The position numbers were made by a program, and so were the translations under genes. Under the pieces are notes generated by a model, which was not told the origin of the DNA, made no database searches, and worked only from the letters and a program-made list of their open reading frames with translations. 64,000 nt of DNA from Deinandra increscens subsp. villosa (lineage: Eukaryota > Streptophyta > Magnoliopsida > Asterales > Asteraceae): positions 49,557,980 to 49,621,979 of the forward strand of contig JBCNJP010000025.1 in assembly GCA_039602395.1 (NCBI GenBank). The letters are read 5' to 3'. Below, piece by piece: positions 34,510 to 46,191 of the stretch (positions are counted from its first letter, which is position 1; every line of letters starts with the position of its first letter).

Positions 34510-36182
34510 CTAATCTTCTCCTAATATACTTGGATGATTTCTTTTGAGCTCACAAAAAACGCCATGAAACTTTCCAACTTTCTTTTTCATGTCGTACCAT
34601 TTGCTAATAAGCTTATCGTTGTTTCGAAAGAATACTTCATGCCCGGGATTTGCTTTCGATTTCTTGATCTCATGGAATTTTATTCTACTAAGACACCCTA
34701 AACTGGGGCTTATCGCTTGAACCCCCCCCCCCCCCCCCCCCCCCCCTCCGGTTTAGGTTTTTTTTTTTGTGTTTTTTCATATGATTTTTAAAGAACAATT
34801 AATTAATATTATTTTTGTATTTCTTAAAGATAATTTATTAATATTATTTATTTACTTAAAATAACAATTAATTAATCTCTTTACTAGAAGACAATTGGAT
34901 GTAAAGAAAAAAAATATTTAACCTTTTTACTAAAAAAGACAAAATAAAAAATTACCATTCTATTTAACTTTTTACTAAAAAACGAAAGAAAATTTACTGA
35001 TTGTATGTATAATCTTAATTTCTTTATGATAAGCATATATACATACGAGATTCTTTTCAGACACTCCTTTATTGTTTTGGTAGTTATGACTTTAAATTAG
35101 CATAAAACTATAAGTTCAGTTTAAGTTTTTTAAATGTCTTTTTTTTATGAAATTTTGTTTAAATTATAAAATTATTTGACAAAGAAATTGTTATAATATA
35201 AAATGAATAAATAAATATTGTAAAAAAAAAGTAAAAACGATTAATATTTTTAAAAAATGACCCTTTTTTGTTTTTAAACTTTGTATTTTTTTATGATGGG
35301 CTATTAAAAAATACCAATAATACCGTTTATAACTATGTTTCATGAGATCCTAGTAAGATGAAAGCTAATAGTAAGATGAAAGCTAAGTTTCAAGTTAACA
35401 TTGTAATATATAATAACAATTCAGAAGAAAAAAATTAAAGAAAAAAGAGAAGAACAAACCAGGGCGGTTTGAGCAATCCCCCCCCCCCCCCCCCCGGTTT
35501 AAATCAGTCAAACCTCGTATTCTGGAGTCTAAAATGAGATGATTGTTTTGTTTTATTCGAACCGGGTCAGATTGCACAAACCACCCCAGTTTAGAGTGTG
35601 AATTTTGGAAAAGGGGTGTCCGGATAGTAGAACCATTTTACTAACACGAGACCAAAACGCTTCTTTTGTTTGAGCGTTTCCTACCAAAAAAAAAAAGAAT
35701 TAGATGAATAAAATATAAGTTAGAAAACATTAAAAATAAAAAAAAAGTTAGATTTTATACCATATTTTGGATCTTCCGGCGTATCAATATACGCACGAGT
35801 TAAATCCAACTCTTCCTTCGTGTCCCATTCCTTCTTCCCTTGCGGTTGAAGCATTTCAACAACTTTCTCTTTGCCCCTACGTCGAGTTTTTTTAGACGAT
35901 TACGGGACTTGTGTCTCCGGGATGATTTCCAAGTCATCGTCTTCTTCAATGGGGGCTTGCGGTTGAACTGGTGTTTGTGGTTGCGATTGAGAAAACATTT
36001 GTGTTGGAGGTTGAGATGGTGGAAATTCAATTGTTGGTATTTGATCGCATTGCGCGTAATTTTGGTATGAGGGGTTTGGGTTGTAGACTTATGGTGGAAC
36101 TTGACCGGTACCCACGAATAACGGGTTAGGTTGTCTCACAAAAGTTCGCATATTCCACGAGGTTTTGATTGTTTGGATTCAT
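34510..36182 (-). pseudogene. Mirror copy of the Myb-like gene, right arm
   Basis: Same exons, same stops and same internal insertion as 25,575-27,241, on the minus strand: ATG at 36,182, intron about 35,682-35,760, conserved end near 34,510. Sharing the disabling stops shows that the arms were copied after the gene had died. Confidence 0.7.
34701..35591. mobile_element. Mirror of AACTGGGG insertion, right arm
   Basis: AACTGGGG at 34,701 and CCCCAGTT at 35,584, flanked by TA. C homopolymers (34,722-34,746 and about 35,478-35,495) mirror the G runs but differ in length and interruption. Confidence 0.6.
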
Positions 36183-36948
36183 TGTAGTGTTTAAAAGTTA
36201 TTAAAAGAATATGGAGGAAGAAGAGTAGAAAGTAGAAGAGAGGTGTAAAAAATGGGATGAAATTGGGTATTAAAGGTAAAAAAAGGTTGATTTTTTTTTT
36301 TTAAAAAAAGGTCCCAAACAGTCGGAGTTTTGACCGTTACCAACGGTCACCACCCTTCACGCCTCCCCCACAACGTTGTGGCTTTCTTCACGGGAGGCCA
36401 CAACGCCAACCGATAACGCGCTAGAGGGGGCGGTGTTCCACCCCGTGCTCCCCCAAAACGCGGCCCTCCACGCCGGTATACCATATGCCCTAAGCTCAAA
36501 AATTTCCAATTTCTTTTTAAGTTAGAAAGATTCAACTATCCTTATTAAATAAAAAAGAAATTACATATATCCCTCTATAAAACTTGACGATTCCATTGGT
36601 TAGAATTGAAAAAAAAAAGTCAGAATAGGTTTTTTCAAACAAAAAAAAAAATATTTTTCTTCATCTTTTTGTTTTTTCAAGTATTTTGAACTTCAAATTT
36701 TTGGCTCCTCAAAGGTTACAAATAAATCTAAGGACCCACTCTTTTTCTTGATATGTTTGTAGGATAGATATACAATTAAATCTACTATGAGGTATCCATT
36801 AGACACTCGAATTATGTTTGCTATATGTATAATCAAAGTGCTTCTGAATTCATCTTATCTTTTGATAATTTAAATTCTTCTTTGTTGAGTAATAACTTAA
36901 TCCTTGAATAAAATATTTATTGTAACAATATAAATAGATATTTCATCT

Positions 36949-38895
36949 TGTTATTTTTATATGAATTTGAGAGAGAAATGAGGAATGAATTCAGTATTTT
37001 CGATTGAACTCAAACAAAATACAAAGAAGTTGAATATACTTTCTAACTAACCAAAATCTAAGCTAAACTAACCATAGTTAACTTAATAATAACCATGATT
37101 AACTGTAATTGATGCAGCCATCGTATATGATCACCCCCCCCCGAAGTTGGAGGCGTGAAAGCCCTAAATTGGAAAGTAACAATGAAGAGAAGGGGGAAGA
37201 CTTTTCGTTATAATATCAGCTAGTTGCTCAATTGAAGGAACATGATGCAAACTGATAAGACCAGCTTCAAGATTTTCTCATAGAAAATGACAGTCAATTT
37301 CAATGTGTTTGGTACGTTTATAATAAACATGATTTTTGGCAATGTGAATTGCAGCTTGACTGTCACATTTTAATGGTATAGTTTCTACATCTGGACGATG
37401 AAATTCATGTAAGAGACGTGTAAGCCAAGCCAATTCAGCAGTTACACGACGCATGGACCTATATTCCGCTTCTAACTTAGGAAAATAGTGGCCTGCTTCT
37501 TTGATTTCCAAGAGATAGGACCACCACCTAATAACATATAGTAGCTACTGATATATTTTCTAGTGTTAGGATAGGAAGCCCAATCCGAATCATAGAAAGC
37601 TTCAAGCTTAAAATCAGGGGAATTATTGAAGAATAACCCATGAGAAGAAGAATTTCGAACATATCTACGAGTATACAAGTGAGCATCCCAGTGAGGTTGT
37701 CTTAGTTCTTGCATGAACTAGCTACGAAACTGCATTGCAAAGGATAAATCTGGTCTAGTATGAGTAAGGTAATTAAGCTTGCCCACCAATCTTCTATATT
37801 GTAAAGGATCTGAAATAGGATCCTCCTCATGAACTACACGTTGTAAATGGACAGGCAAAGGATATGAAATATATGGTAGAGAAAGATCATCAAACGCTTT
37901 AAGAGGACCAAGAGCAAACTTTCTATGAGTCATTGACAAACCAGCTGGATGGGAAACAAATTCAAGCCCTAAAAAATAATGCAGAGGACCAAGATCTTTT
38001 ATTTTGAAAGTGTTATCAAGAAAACACTTACGAGAAGTCGTTTCATGAGGATCATTGCCTGTTAGTAGAATATCATCAACATATATGGCAAGATGAACAA
38101 CATAATTGCCCATAGTTTTGGTGAACAATGAATAGTCATTAGGAGACCTAACATAGCCTTTACTTTAAGGCATCCGATAACCGACTGTACCATTATCTAG
38201 AGGCTTGCTTAAGGCCGTATAATGATTTGTGAAATTTCAGAACCTTGGTAGGAGAATCAAGTAGCATTCTAGGAGGAGATGACATATAAATCTCTTCATC
38301 CAAATTGCCATGTAAAAAAAGCATTATTCACATCCAACTGATATAAATCTCATTTTAGTTTAGCAGCTGAAGCAATAAGAGCTCTGATGGTGGTCATTTT
38401 AACCACAAGTGAGAAGGTTTCAGTGTAGTCAATGCCTTCTTTTGAGTGTCACCCCTCACAACAAACCTGGCTTTATATCTCTCAAGTGTCCCATTGGAAT
38501 GGTATTTATTTTTGTAAACCAATTTGCACTTTATAGGTTTCTTGCCAGAAGGAAGATCAACAACTGACCATGTGTTAGTTGATTGAAGTGCATCATATTC
38601 TAATTGCATGGCTTTCTCCCAATTAGGATCTTTTCCAGCCTCTTTATAAGAAGTTGGTTCATGCAAATTGTCCAATGAGTGAAACAAAGGAACACAATAA
38701 GATGTTAACGCCATAGAAGTAGCACCAAAATAATTTATAACAGAATGAGAACAAGAAACATTATTGCACACATAATCCTTTAAGTATGAAGGAGGATTGT
38801 GAATTCTGGAAGATTGTCGAATAGGAAGAATGGGTGCAATAAGAACCTCAAAATGAGAAGTGTTATGAGAATGAGAATGAGAAATGTTATTAGAA
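36949..38895 (-). mobile_element. Copia element copy B: LTR, RNase H, RT
   Basis: LTR 36,949-37,133 (185 bp). RNase H 37,278-37,511. RT with YVDDILL at about 38,080 (frame 37,718-38,128). The RT start is at 38,394-38,771 with DPNWEKAMQLEYDALQSTNT and CKLVYKNKYHSNGTLERYKA. It then runs upstream into the gap through the integrase-RT linker. In the RT frame it differs from copy A at two residues over 136. Both A and B lack about 29 bp inside the LTR that copy C has. Confidence 0.85.
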
Positions 38896-39395
38896 NNNNN
38901 NNNNNNNNNNNNNNNNNNNNNNNNNNNNNNNNNNNNNNNNNNNNNNNNNNNNNNNNNNNNNNNNNNNNNNNNNNNNNNNNNNNNNNNNNNNNNNNNNNNN
39001 NNNNNNNNNNNNNNNNNNNNNNNNNNNNNNNNNNNNNNNNNNNNNNNNNNNNNNNNNNNNNNNNNNNNNNNNNNNNNNNNNNNNNNNNNNNNNNNNNNNN
39101 NNNNNNNNNNNNNNNNNNNNNNNNNNNNNNNNNNNNNNNNNNNNNNNNNNNNNNNNNNNNNNNNNNNNNNNNNNNNNNNNNNNNNNNNNNNNNNNNNNNN
39201 NNNNNNNNNNNNNNNNNNNNNNNNNNNNNNNNNNNNNNNNNNNNNNNNNNNNNNNNNNNNNNNNNNNNNNNNNNNNNNNNNNNNNNNNNNNNNNNNNNNN
39301 NNNNNNNNNNNNNNNNNNNNNNNNNNNNNNNNNNNNNNNNNNNNNNNNNNNNNNNNNNNNNNNNNNNNNNNNNNNNNNNNNNNNNNNNNNNNNNN
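38896..39395. other. Assembly gap (500 N)
   Basis: Exactly 500 N. The left side is copia copy B and the right side an unrelated Ty3 LTR. Confidence 1.
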
Positions 39396-40661
39396 GGGAA
39401 TTAGAAATGCTAGTAAATATTCTTAATTGGTGGAATTGGTGTGGATTGAGGACTTATATGATGATAGAAACTTTGAAATTGTGAGGTCACCATGATTGGG
39501 TGCTAGATTGTGATTGATGCCATGGTTGTGAAATTTGTGTTATGGCTATGGTATTGATACATTAACGATCATATAGGCGATCAAGGTTTTGAAGGAAGCA
39601 ATCAAGCTCACGCCGGTGGAAGTGGGTCGTCAAGCAATCGAGGTAACGTACATCTTGTTCGTTATACTAGTAAGAAAAATTATAGACATCCTTCATTTGG
39701 TTATGGACCATAGTGGGTAGAAAAGGATAAGTTTTCACCTCATGAGTGGATGAATGGATACCCTCATAGAGGGAAGGAGGAAGTGGCTTAGTCAACCAAA
39801 TTGGGTTGGTTTGCCTTCCCTCCGCATGCTTTAGCCATCGGACAATTGATCCGAAGATGCCACAAGGGTTAATTGGGTCCTTGGTGGTTGGCAAGGATGA
39901 CTATACACATATATGAGATGTCCAATGTCGGGTTCATTTATGATCTCGGATGATGGGTGGCATGGGTCGGCTCTTAACGGGTCAACCGGGTAAGTAAAAG
40001 CAAAGTAACGACGGGTAATTGGTTGTGTCTAAATTTCTGAGTCCTAACAAGTTTTCGAGCTCAAATCATGTGTTGTTAACTTAACAAATGGTGGGAATCG
40101 AATCTGGATTGAATAAGCGGAAGGAGAACCGAAACGGGGTACCCAAACTACAGGTACCACCGTAGCTTACGGTGGCCACCGTAAGCTACGGTGGCCCTGC
40201 AGCCTGGACACCACCGTAGGCCAGCTTAAGGCCACCGTAGGCTAGCTGAAGCCACCGTAAGCTACGGTGGCCAGCGTAGCTTACGGTGGAGCCGCCTAAC
40301 TTTTGAAATCTCGCCTCCGTTTTAATGCCTAAATGTTGTTCCAACTTGCATTAACATTTCATACTAATGTGGTGTAATTGCACGCAGGTAAAACTACCAT
40401 GTAGACGCGGATCTTCTCGAGCTCAAGACGAACCGAACACTCGAATTGCCGACTCTTTTGATGATCATGACTTATCATAACCATCTTTTGAAAATATTTG
40501 AACTAGTATTAACTTGTATTTAGCACTCACTTGGTTTTGTATATGGTTTCCTATGCAAGTGTTGATGCCACAAACTGTTAAATTCGAACGAAATTTTGTG
40601 GGACCACTTTTCACGTTAAATATTCGTTAATGAATTGGTAAAAATAATCAGCGTCGTTACA
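39396..40661 (+). mobile_element. Ty3-type LTR, 3' part
   Basis: Non-coding sequence with the style of a large Ty3 LTR, ending gcgtcgttaca at 40,661, after which the copia-flank sequence (also found at 36,583) starts. Phrases such as acgaacacatcttgttcgtt and ttttgtgggaccacttttca are typical of the late LTR. The left part is in the gap and no primer site follows it, so it is a solo LTR or a 3' LTR. It contains a dense palindrome cluster at 40,157-40,289. Confidence 0.65.
40157..40289 (+). repeat. Cluster of 19-bp palindromes CCACCGTAGCTTACGGTGG
   Basis: CCACCGTAGCTTACGGTGG at 40,157-40,175 is followed at once by CCACCGTAAGCTACGGTGG (40,176-40,194), two degenerate half-units (40,211 and 40,231), then another full unit and a variant up to 40,289. 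Each unit is self-complementary, and units can also pair with each other. It lies about 370 bp before the LTR end, within the expected transcribed region. Confidence 0.85.
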
Positions 40662-40663
40662 AA

Positions 40664-41027
40664 AACTTGACGATTCCATTGGTTAAAATTGAAAAAAAAA
40701 GTCAGAATAGGTTTTTCAAACAAAAAAAATATTTTTCTTCATCTTTTGGTTTTTTTCAAGTATTTTGAATTTCAAATTTTTGGCTCCTCAAAGGTTACAA
40801 ATAAATCTAAGGACCCGCTCTTTTTCTTGATATGTTTGTAGGATAGATATACAATTAAATCCACTATGAGGTATCCATTAGACACTGGAATTATGTTTGC
40901 TATATGTATAATCAAAGTGCTTCTGAATTCATCTTATCTTTTGATAATTTAAATTCTTCTTTGTTGAGTAATAACTTAATCCTTGAATAAAATATTTATT
41001 GTAACAATATCAATAGATATTTCATCT
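40664..41027. other. Copia flank shared with palindrome arms
   Basis: Collinear with 36,583-36,948 (and inverted 24,807-25,170) with few changes. It shows that copia copies B and C sit in the same ancestral host sequence. Confidence 0.8.
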
Positions 41028-41390
41028 TGTTATTTTTATATGAATATGAGAGAGAAATGAGGAATGAATTCAGTATTTTCGATTGAACTCAAACAAAATA
41101 CAAAGAAGTTGAATATATACAACTAACTTTCTAACTAACAAAGCTAACAGAAAACTAACCAAAAGCTAAGCTAAACTAACCATAGTTAACTTAATAATAA
41201 CCATGATTAACTGTAATTGATGCAGCCATCGTATATGATCACCCCCCCCCCCTGCGAAGTTGGAGGCGTGAAAGCCCTAAATTGGAAAGTAACAATGAAG
41301 AGAAGGGGGAAGACTTTTCGTTATAATGTCAGCTAGTTGCTTAATTGAAGGAACATGATGCAAACTGATAAGACCAGCTTCAAGATTTTC

Positions 41391-42505
41391 TCATAGAAAA
41401 TGACAGTCAATTTCAATGTGCTTGGTACGTTTATGATAAACATGATTTTTGGCAATGTGAATTGCAGCTTGACTGTCACATTTTAATGGTATAGTCTCTA
41501 CATCAGGACGATGAAATTCATGTAAGAGACGTGTAAGCCAAGCCAATTCAGCAGTTACACGATGCATGGACCTATATTCCGCTTCTAACTCAGGAAAATA
41601 GTGGCCTGCTTCTTTTATTTCCAAGAGATAGGACCGCCACCTAATAACATAAAGTAGCTACTGATATATTTTCTAGTGTTAGGATAGGAAGCCCAATCCG
41701 AATCACAAAAAGCTTCAAGCTTAAAATCAGGGGAATTATTGAAGAATACCCATGAGAAGAAGAATTTCGAACATATGTGCGAGTATACAAGTGAGCATCC
41801 CAGTGAGGTTGTCTTGGTTCTTGCATGAACTAACTACGAAACTGCACTGCAAAGGATAAATCTGGTCTAGTATGAGTAAGCTAATTAAGCTTGCCCACCA
41901 ATCTTCTATATTGTAAAGGATCTGAAATAGGATCCTCCTCATGAACTACACGTTGTAAATGGACAGGCAAAGTATATGAAATAGATGGTAGAGAAAGATC
42001 ATCAAACGCTTTAAGAGGACCAAGAGCAAACTTTCTATGAGTCATTGACAAACCAGCTGGATGGGAAACAATTTCAAGCTCTAAAAAATAATGCAGAGGA
42101 CCAAGATCTTTTATTTTGAAAGTGTTATTAAGAAAACACTTACGTGAAGTCGTTTCATGAGGATCATTGCTTATTAATAGAATATCATCAACATATATGG
42201 CAAGATGAACAACATAATTTCCCATAGTTTTGGTGAACAATGAATAGTCATTAGGAGACCTAACATAGCCTTTACTTTAAGGCATCAGATAACCGACTGT
42301 ACCATTATCTAGAGGCTTGCTTAAGGCCGTATAATGATTTCTGAAATTTCAGAACCTTGGTAGGAGAATCAAGCAGCATTCTAGGAGGAGATGACATATA
42401 AATCTCTTCATCCAAATTGCCATGTAAAAAAAGCATTATTCACATCCAACTGATATAAATCTCATTTTAGTTTAGCAACTGAAGCAATAAGAGCTCTGAT
42501 GGTGG
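41391..42505 (-). pseudogene. Copia reverse transcriptase (second half) and RNase H
   Basis: From right to left: a frameshifted stretch with the QLDVNNAFF-type palm (42,240-42,505), then an open frame 41,881-42,240 with HLAIYVDDILLISNDPHET (catalytic YVDD), FKIKDLGPLHYFLELEIVSH and LQYRRLVGKLN. A short broken part follows. RNase H at 41,391-41,624 has EAEYRSMHRVTAELAWLTRL, LKCDSQAAIHIAKNHVYHKR and TKHIEID. It ends just upstream of the polypurine tract. Confidence 0.85.
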
Positions 42506-43432
42506 TCATTTTAACCACAAGTGAGAAGGTTTCAGTGTAGTCAATGCCTTCTTTTGAGTGTCACCCCTCACAACCAACCTGGCTTTATATCTCTCAAGTG
42601 TCCCATTGGAATGATATTTATTTTTGTAAACCAATTTGCACTTTATAGGTTTCTTGCCAGAAGGAAGATCAACAACTGACCATGTGTTAGTTGATTGAAG
42701 TGCATCATATTCTAATTGCATGGCTTTCTCCCAATTAGGATCTTGTCCAGCCTCTTTATAAGAAGTTGGTTCATGCAAATTGTCCAATGAGTGAAACAAA
42801 GGAACACAATAAGATGTTAATGCCATAGAAGTAGCACCAAAATAATTTATAACAGAATGAGGACAAGAAACATTATTGCACACATAATCTTTTAAGTATG
42901 AAGGAGGATTGTGAATTTTGGAAGATTGTCGAATAGGAAGAATGGGTGCAATAGGAACCTCAAAATGATAAGTGTTATGAGAATGAGAATAAGAAATGTT
43001 ATCAGAATGAGAAGGATAAAAAGAATGATGAAAAGAATATAGGGATTGAACAGGGACAGGATTAGAAGGAAGAGATTGGAAATCAAAATCAAAAGTGGAC
43101 TGAAAATTATAAAAATCATGAATTTGAGGAAAAATAGAAATTAAAGATGTTGAAGGAATGGAAAGAAATAAAGTTTCAAAGAAAACAACATCCTTGGAAA
43201 TGAAAACAGAATGAGTTTGTAAGTTATACAACCTATAAGTCTTTTTACCCATAGGATATCCTAAGAACAAACATGGATAGGCTCTAGGAGTAAACTTGTC
43301 TCTATTGTGTTTAGGTGTAGTAGCATAACACAAACAACCAGAACACCTTAAATGAGAGTAAGGAGGTGGTTTAGAAAATAAGATCTCAAAAGGTATTTCA
43401 CCTCTTAATATTTTAGAAGGAAATATGTTCAT
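42506..43432 (-). pseudogene. Copia integrase C-terminus, linker and RT start
   Basis: A 308-codon open stretch. The late integrase has RGEIPFEILFSKPPPYSHLR, CSGCLCYATTPKHNRDKFTP and FLGYPMGKKTYRLYNLQTHS. Next comes a Ser/Phe/His-rich linker, and then the copia RT N-terminus DPNWEKAMQLEYDALQSTNT, WSVVDLPSGKKPIKCKLVYK and RYKARLVVRGDTQKKALT. A stop at 42,506 cuts it off from the catalytic part. Confidence 0.85.
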
Positions 43433-43509
43433 TAAATGTGTGGCTGTGAGAACACATTCTCCCTAAAATTTAAAGGTAATTTGGATTCAAAAAGTAAGGC
43501 TCTTACTGT

Positions 43510-44094
43510 TTACAAAAGATGTTTGTGTTTTCTTTCAACTACCCCATTTTGTTGAGGGGTAGCAACACATGAAGTTTGATGAAGGATGCCATGTTCAAGA
43601 AAATATGCAGACTGTTGAGAACCAGTGTCGAGTTCAAAGGCATTATCTGATCTAACAGTTTTAACAGAAGTGTTGAGCTGAGTTTTGACCATAGAAATGC
43701 ATGCTTTTAGGATTTCAAAAGCACTACTTTTGGTGCTCCATAAATAGGTCCAATTGGCTCGACTGAAATCATCCACAATGGTAAGAAAGTATCTATAACC
43801 ATTATAAGTTTGAGCAGTATATGGACCCCATACATCAATATGTATTAATTCAAAAATTTGAGAACTATGGGTGATGCTTTTGGGAAAAGGAATCCTATGT
43901 TGTCTTGCTTGAGGATAGATACAACATTTATCAATAGCATCACATTTATTTGAATCACAAACATGCAATGTTTTCAATTTGTAGAAAGGTAAATGACCAA
44001 GTCTATCATGCCATGTTTTGGGAGAAATAGCAAGATTACAAGAAACAGAACGACTATGAGAAATGAAAATGTCATGTTGCTTGAGAAGATACAA
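43510..44094 (-). pseudogene. Copia GAG-pre-integrase and integrase core
   Basis: Contains the pre-integrase zinc motif (WHDRLGHLPFYKLKTLHV with later C residues) and the integrase core with catalytic residues in context: LIHIDVWGPYTAQTYNGYRY (first D), VKTVRSDNAFELDTGSQQSA (second D) and ATPQQNGVVERKHKHLL (E). The frame is open for 194 codons but is separated from the following part by a stop region at 43,433-43,509. Confidence 0.88.
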
Positions 44095-44204
44095 TCCATT
44101 AACAAGTCTGTTTTGGTTAAAAACTGCCTAAGCAATTAGTTGATCAAACTTTGTAAGTGAGGTAGAGTGTTTGATGAAATTAACAAGAAAAATGCAAGTT
44201 TGAG

Positions 44205-44686
44205 TGTTGACACGAGGATGTAACGAGGGAAAATCCAGGAATCCTTGAGTATCCTCAAGGAGCCTAGCAAAAAACCTCGGGGGCCGGTTCAAAGTACCTG
44301 CCTCCTAAAACTTTTATATGATGGAAGTTTTCAGTTAAGTGAAATGAGCTCGTGTTCTAAGTGTTACAGAGAATGCTAATCGTAAATCAGGTGTGTGTGT
44401 AAGCCTAGAGCTCGGATTAAATAAATATTACATAGTAACAATATCTCCTAAAAACTAGCAACTAACTCCACGTCTCCCACTTAGCCGTTCGAGGTCCACT
44501 TAGTCCACGTTTCCGTTAGCTGACCGGGTCTTTAGGACATGTGATCCACATTGGAATTATCCTGCAAATAACAAACAAAAGGGGAAAAGCAACCGTTAGT
44601 AAAGAAACACAATTCAGGATCCTTACCGTGAAGTGCTTGCGAGCTGATCCGAGCTGCTCAGTATCTCCTGAATTCTAGTACCAACA
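44205..44686 (-). mobile_element. Solo LTR of a Ty3-type (Tat-like) family inside copia
   Basis: Starts TGTTGACACGAGGATGTAAC and ends TAGTACCAACA on the plus strand, interrupting the copia frame between protease (44,687 onward) and integrase (44,094). The phrases gatccttgaggatactc and ccggcccccgaggtttt (minus strand) are shared with the LTRs at 47,331 and 61,740, giving the family. No internal region is present, so recombination between two LTRs probably removed it. No clear target duplication is visible. Confidence 0.75.
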
Positions 44687-45050
44687 AAGTCTACCAAGAT
44701 CCAGTGTCCTCTTCAGTGAAGGGGCCTGCAAGATACATGATGAACCAGTGTAAAGAAGATTGCCATTAGTTTCTAAACATAATCTTGGAATAGATGAAAG
44801 ACTATGTATAAATTCAGGGACAAGAACACTAGAAATAGAAAATGAAGGAGTAATTTGGACAAGACCAGACTTCTTGGCATACAATACTTATTCATTTGGC
44901 AATCTTATAGGAATAGGTTTTACCAAGTCATGAACCTGTATAAGCAGTTTTTTATCACAACACACATGGCTGCTTGCACCAGTATCAATAATTTATTTGA
45001 GATTTGGCTTATATCGTGACATAATGAAAGAGTTAAAAGCCATCATACCT
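44687..45050 (-). pseudogene. Copia aspartic protease
   Basis: The minus strand reads IIDTGASSHVCCDKKLLIQV, the copia retropepsin active site, flanked by stops (LK*IID and NE*VLYA). It goes on with SGLVQITPSFSISSVLVPEF and SCILQAPSLKRTLDLG, where the solo LTR cuts in. Confidence 0.8.
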
Positions 45051-45181
45051 GCAAAATTTGCAGACTCAATAATATTTCTAGACCCTCCTAGTTGACTATT
45101 ATGAAGAAGCTGCAGTAATTAATTATAATCTTCTTGAGATAAATCACTAGATGACTGAGTTTGATTAGTGAAACCTCCTGC

Positions 45182-46030
45182 TTATTTAGTTCTTGTAGAA
45201 TTAGCGACAAATTTCTTAGGATTGATAAACTTAAAATCCTTAGGAAATCTTATCAGCCTATAGCATTTTGCTGCAATATGTCCAGTCTTTTTGCAGTGAT
45301 TGCATACTACGCCTTTCTTAACATCAAACTTGTTAGGAGGTTTGTTTGAAGTGTAGGCATTTAAAGCCATTGCATCAAAATTGAATCGACTAGTAGCATG
45401 TACTTCCTTTTGTTTTTCATCTTGAGTTAAAATAGAGTAGGCCTTATCAAGAGATGGTAATGGATCCATCATGAGAATATGACCACGAACATTATCATAT
45501 GAAGAGTTTAGTCCCATGAGAAATTGAAATAAATGGTGTTCATTATCTGTTTTGATCAAAAGATCAGCACATACACAAGTGCAAGATGGAATTACATTCA
45601 AGGCATTCAATTCATCCCATATAAACTTCATTTTTGTGAAATATGAAGTAATATTACTGTTACCTTGATTCAGATCACAAAGTGCCTTTTGCAACTTATA
45701 AAATTTGACTCCATTAGGTTGTCCACAACGATCATCAAGTTCTTTCCACAAAAGTTTTGAGGTTTGATTAAAGCACACTATCACTGATTTCTTTGGATAA
45801 CAGATTTAGGATCCAGGAAATCACCATACTATCACAATGCTTCCAGAACCAGTAGTGCTAGTAATTGTGCCATCAATGAATCCAATCTTATTCTTTGCTG
45901 ATAAGGCAATTGACATTGACCATTTCCATGAGGAAAAACCAGTAGAAATTATTTGAAATGATCTCCAATCCACGATGATCAGATGGATGTAAGTATAATG
46001 GATTGGAAGAATCAATAGATATATTAGCAA
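45182..46030 (-). pseudogene. Copia gag with CCHC zinc knuckle
   Basis: The N-terminal gag part at 45,821-46,030 has NPLYLHPSDHPG-like sequence in one frame and WKWSMSIALSAKNKIGFIDG in another, so a frameshift lies between. The UBN2-type gag domain (45,182-45,784) follows: KLLWKELDDRCGQPNGVKFY, FTKMKFIWDELNALNVIPSC, EHHLFQFLMGLNSSYDNVRG. The knuckle is CNHCKKTGHIAAKCYRL near 45,270. Gag forms the particle around the element RNA. Confidence 0.85.
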
Positions 46031-46179
46031 TAGAATCAGTTATGATTATCGACTGAAAGAGAATTGATAAGCAGAGAATCGAAAGAAAAACAAAAATGAT
46101 CGAAAAACAAGCTCTGAAAGAATGGTCGGAAAACTAGATCGAAAAATGATCGGAGACGAAGAAATGGATCAAGCGTTGT

Positions 46180-46191
46180 GCTCTGATACCA
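46180..46191 (-). other. Copia primer-binding site
   Basis: TGGTATCAGAGC on the minus strand, directly inside the 5' LTR (LTR end TAACA). This is the usual initiator Met tRNA primer site and fixes the element orientation. Confidence 0.9.

Larger units (their letters stand above)
23225..38528. repeat. Palindrome: two 7.65-kb inverted arms
   Basis: Left arm 23,225 to about 30,875, right arm about 30,876 to 38,528. Paired positions sum to 61,751-61,757 throughout: for example the centre pair 30,821/30,930, the Myb-like exon start 25,575/36,182, the copia frame 23,625/38,128, and the outermost match 23,225/38,528. The arms share every insertion in mirror order. They differ by sparse base changes and 1-bp indels (copia residues V/L and S/Y, 'cagtcaag' against 'cgtcaag', homopolymer lengths). 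The spacer at the axis is a few bases of TA-rich DNA. The right arm runs 367 bp beyond the left, and the left ends exactly at a gap. Confidence 0.95.

Noticed and set aside
46180..46191. TGGTATCAGAGC-type sites (19,279; 46,180; 51,098; 55,873) as tRNA gene pieces
   Set aside because: They are only 12-14 bases and lie at LTR ends, so they are retroelement primer-binding sites, not tRNA genes.
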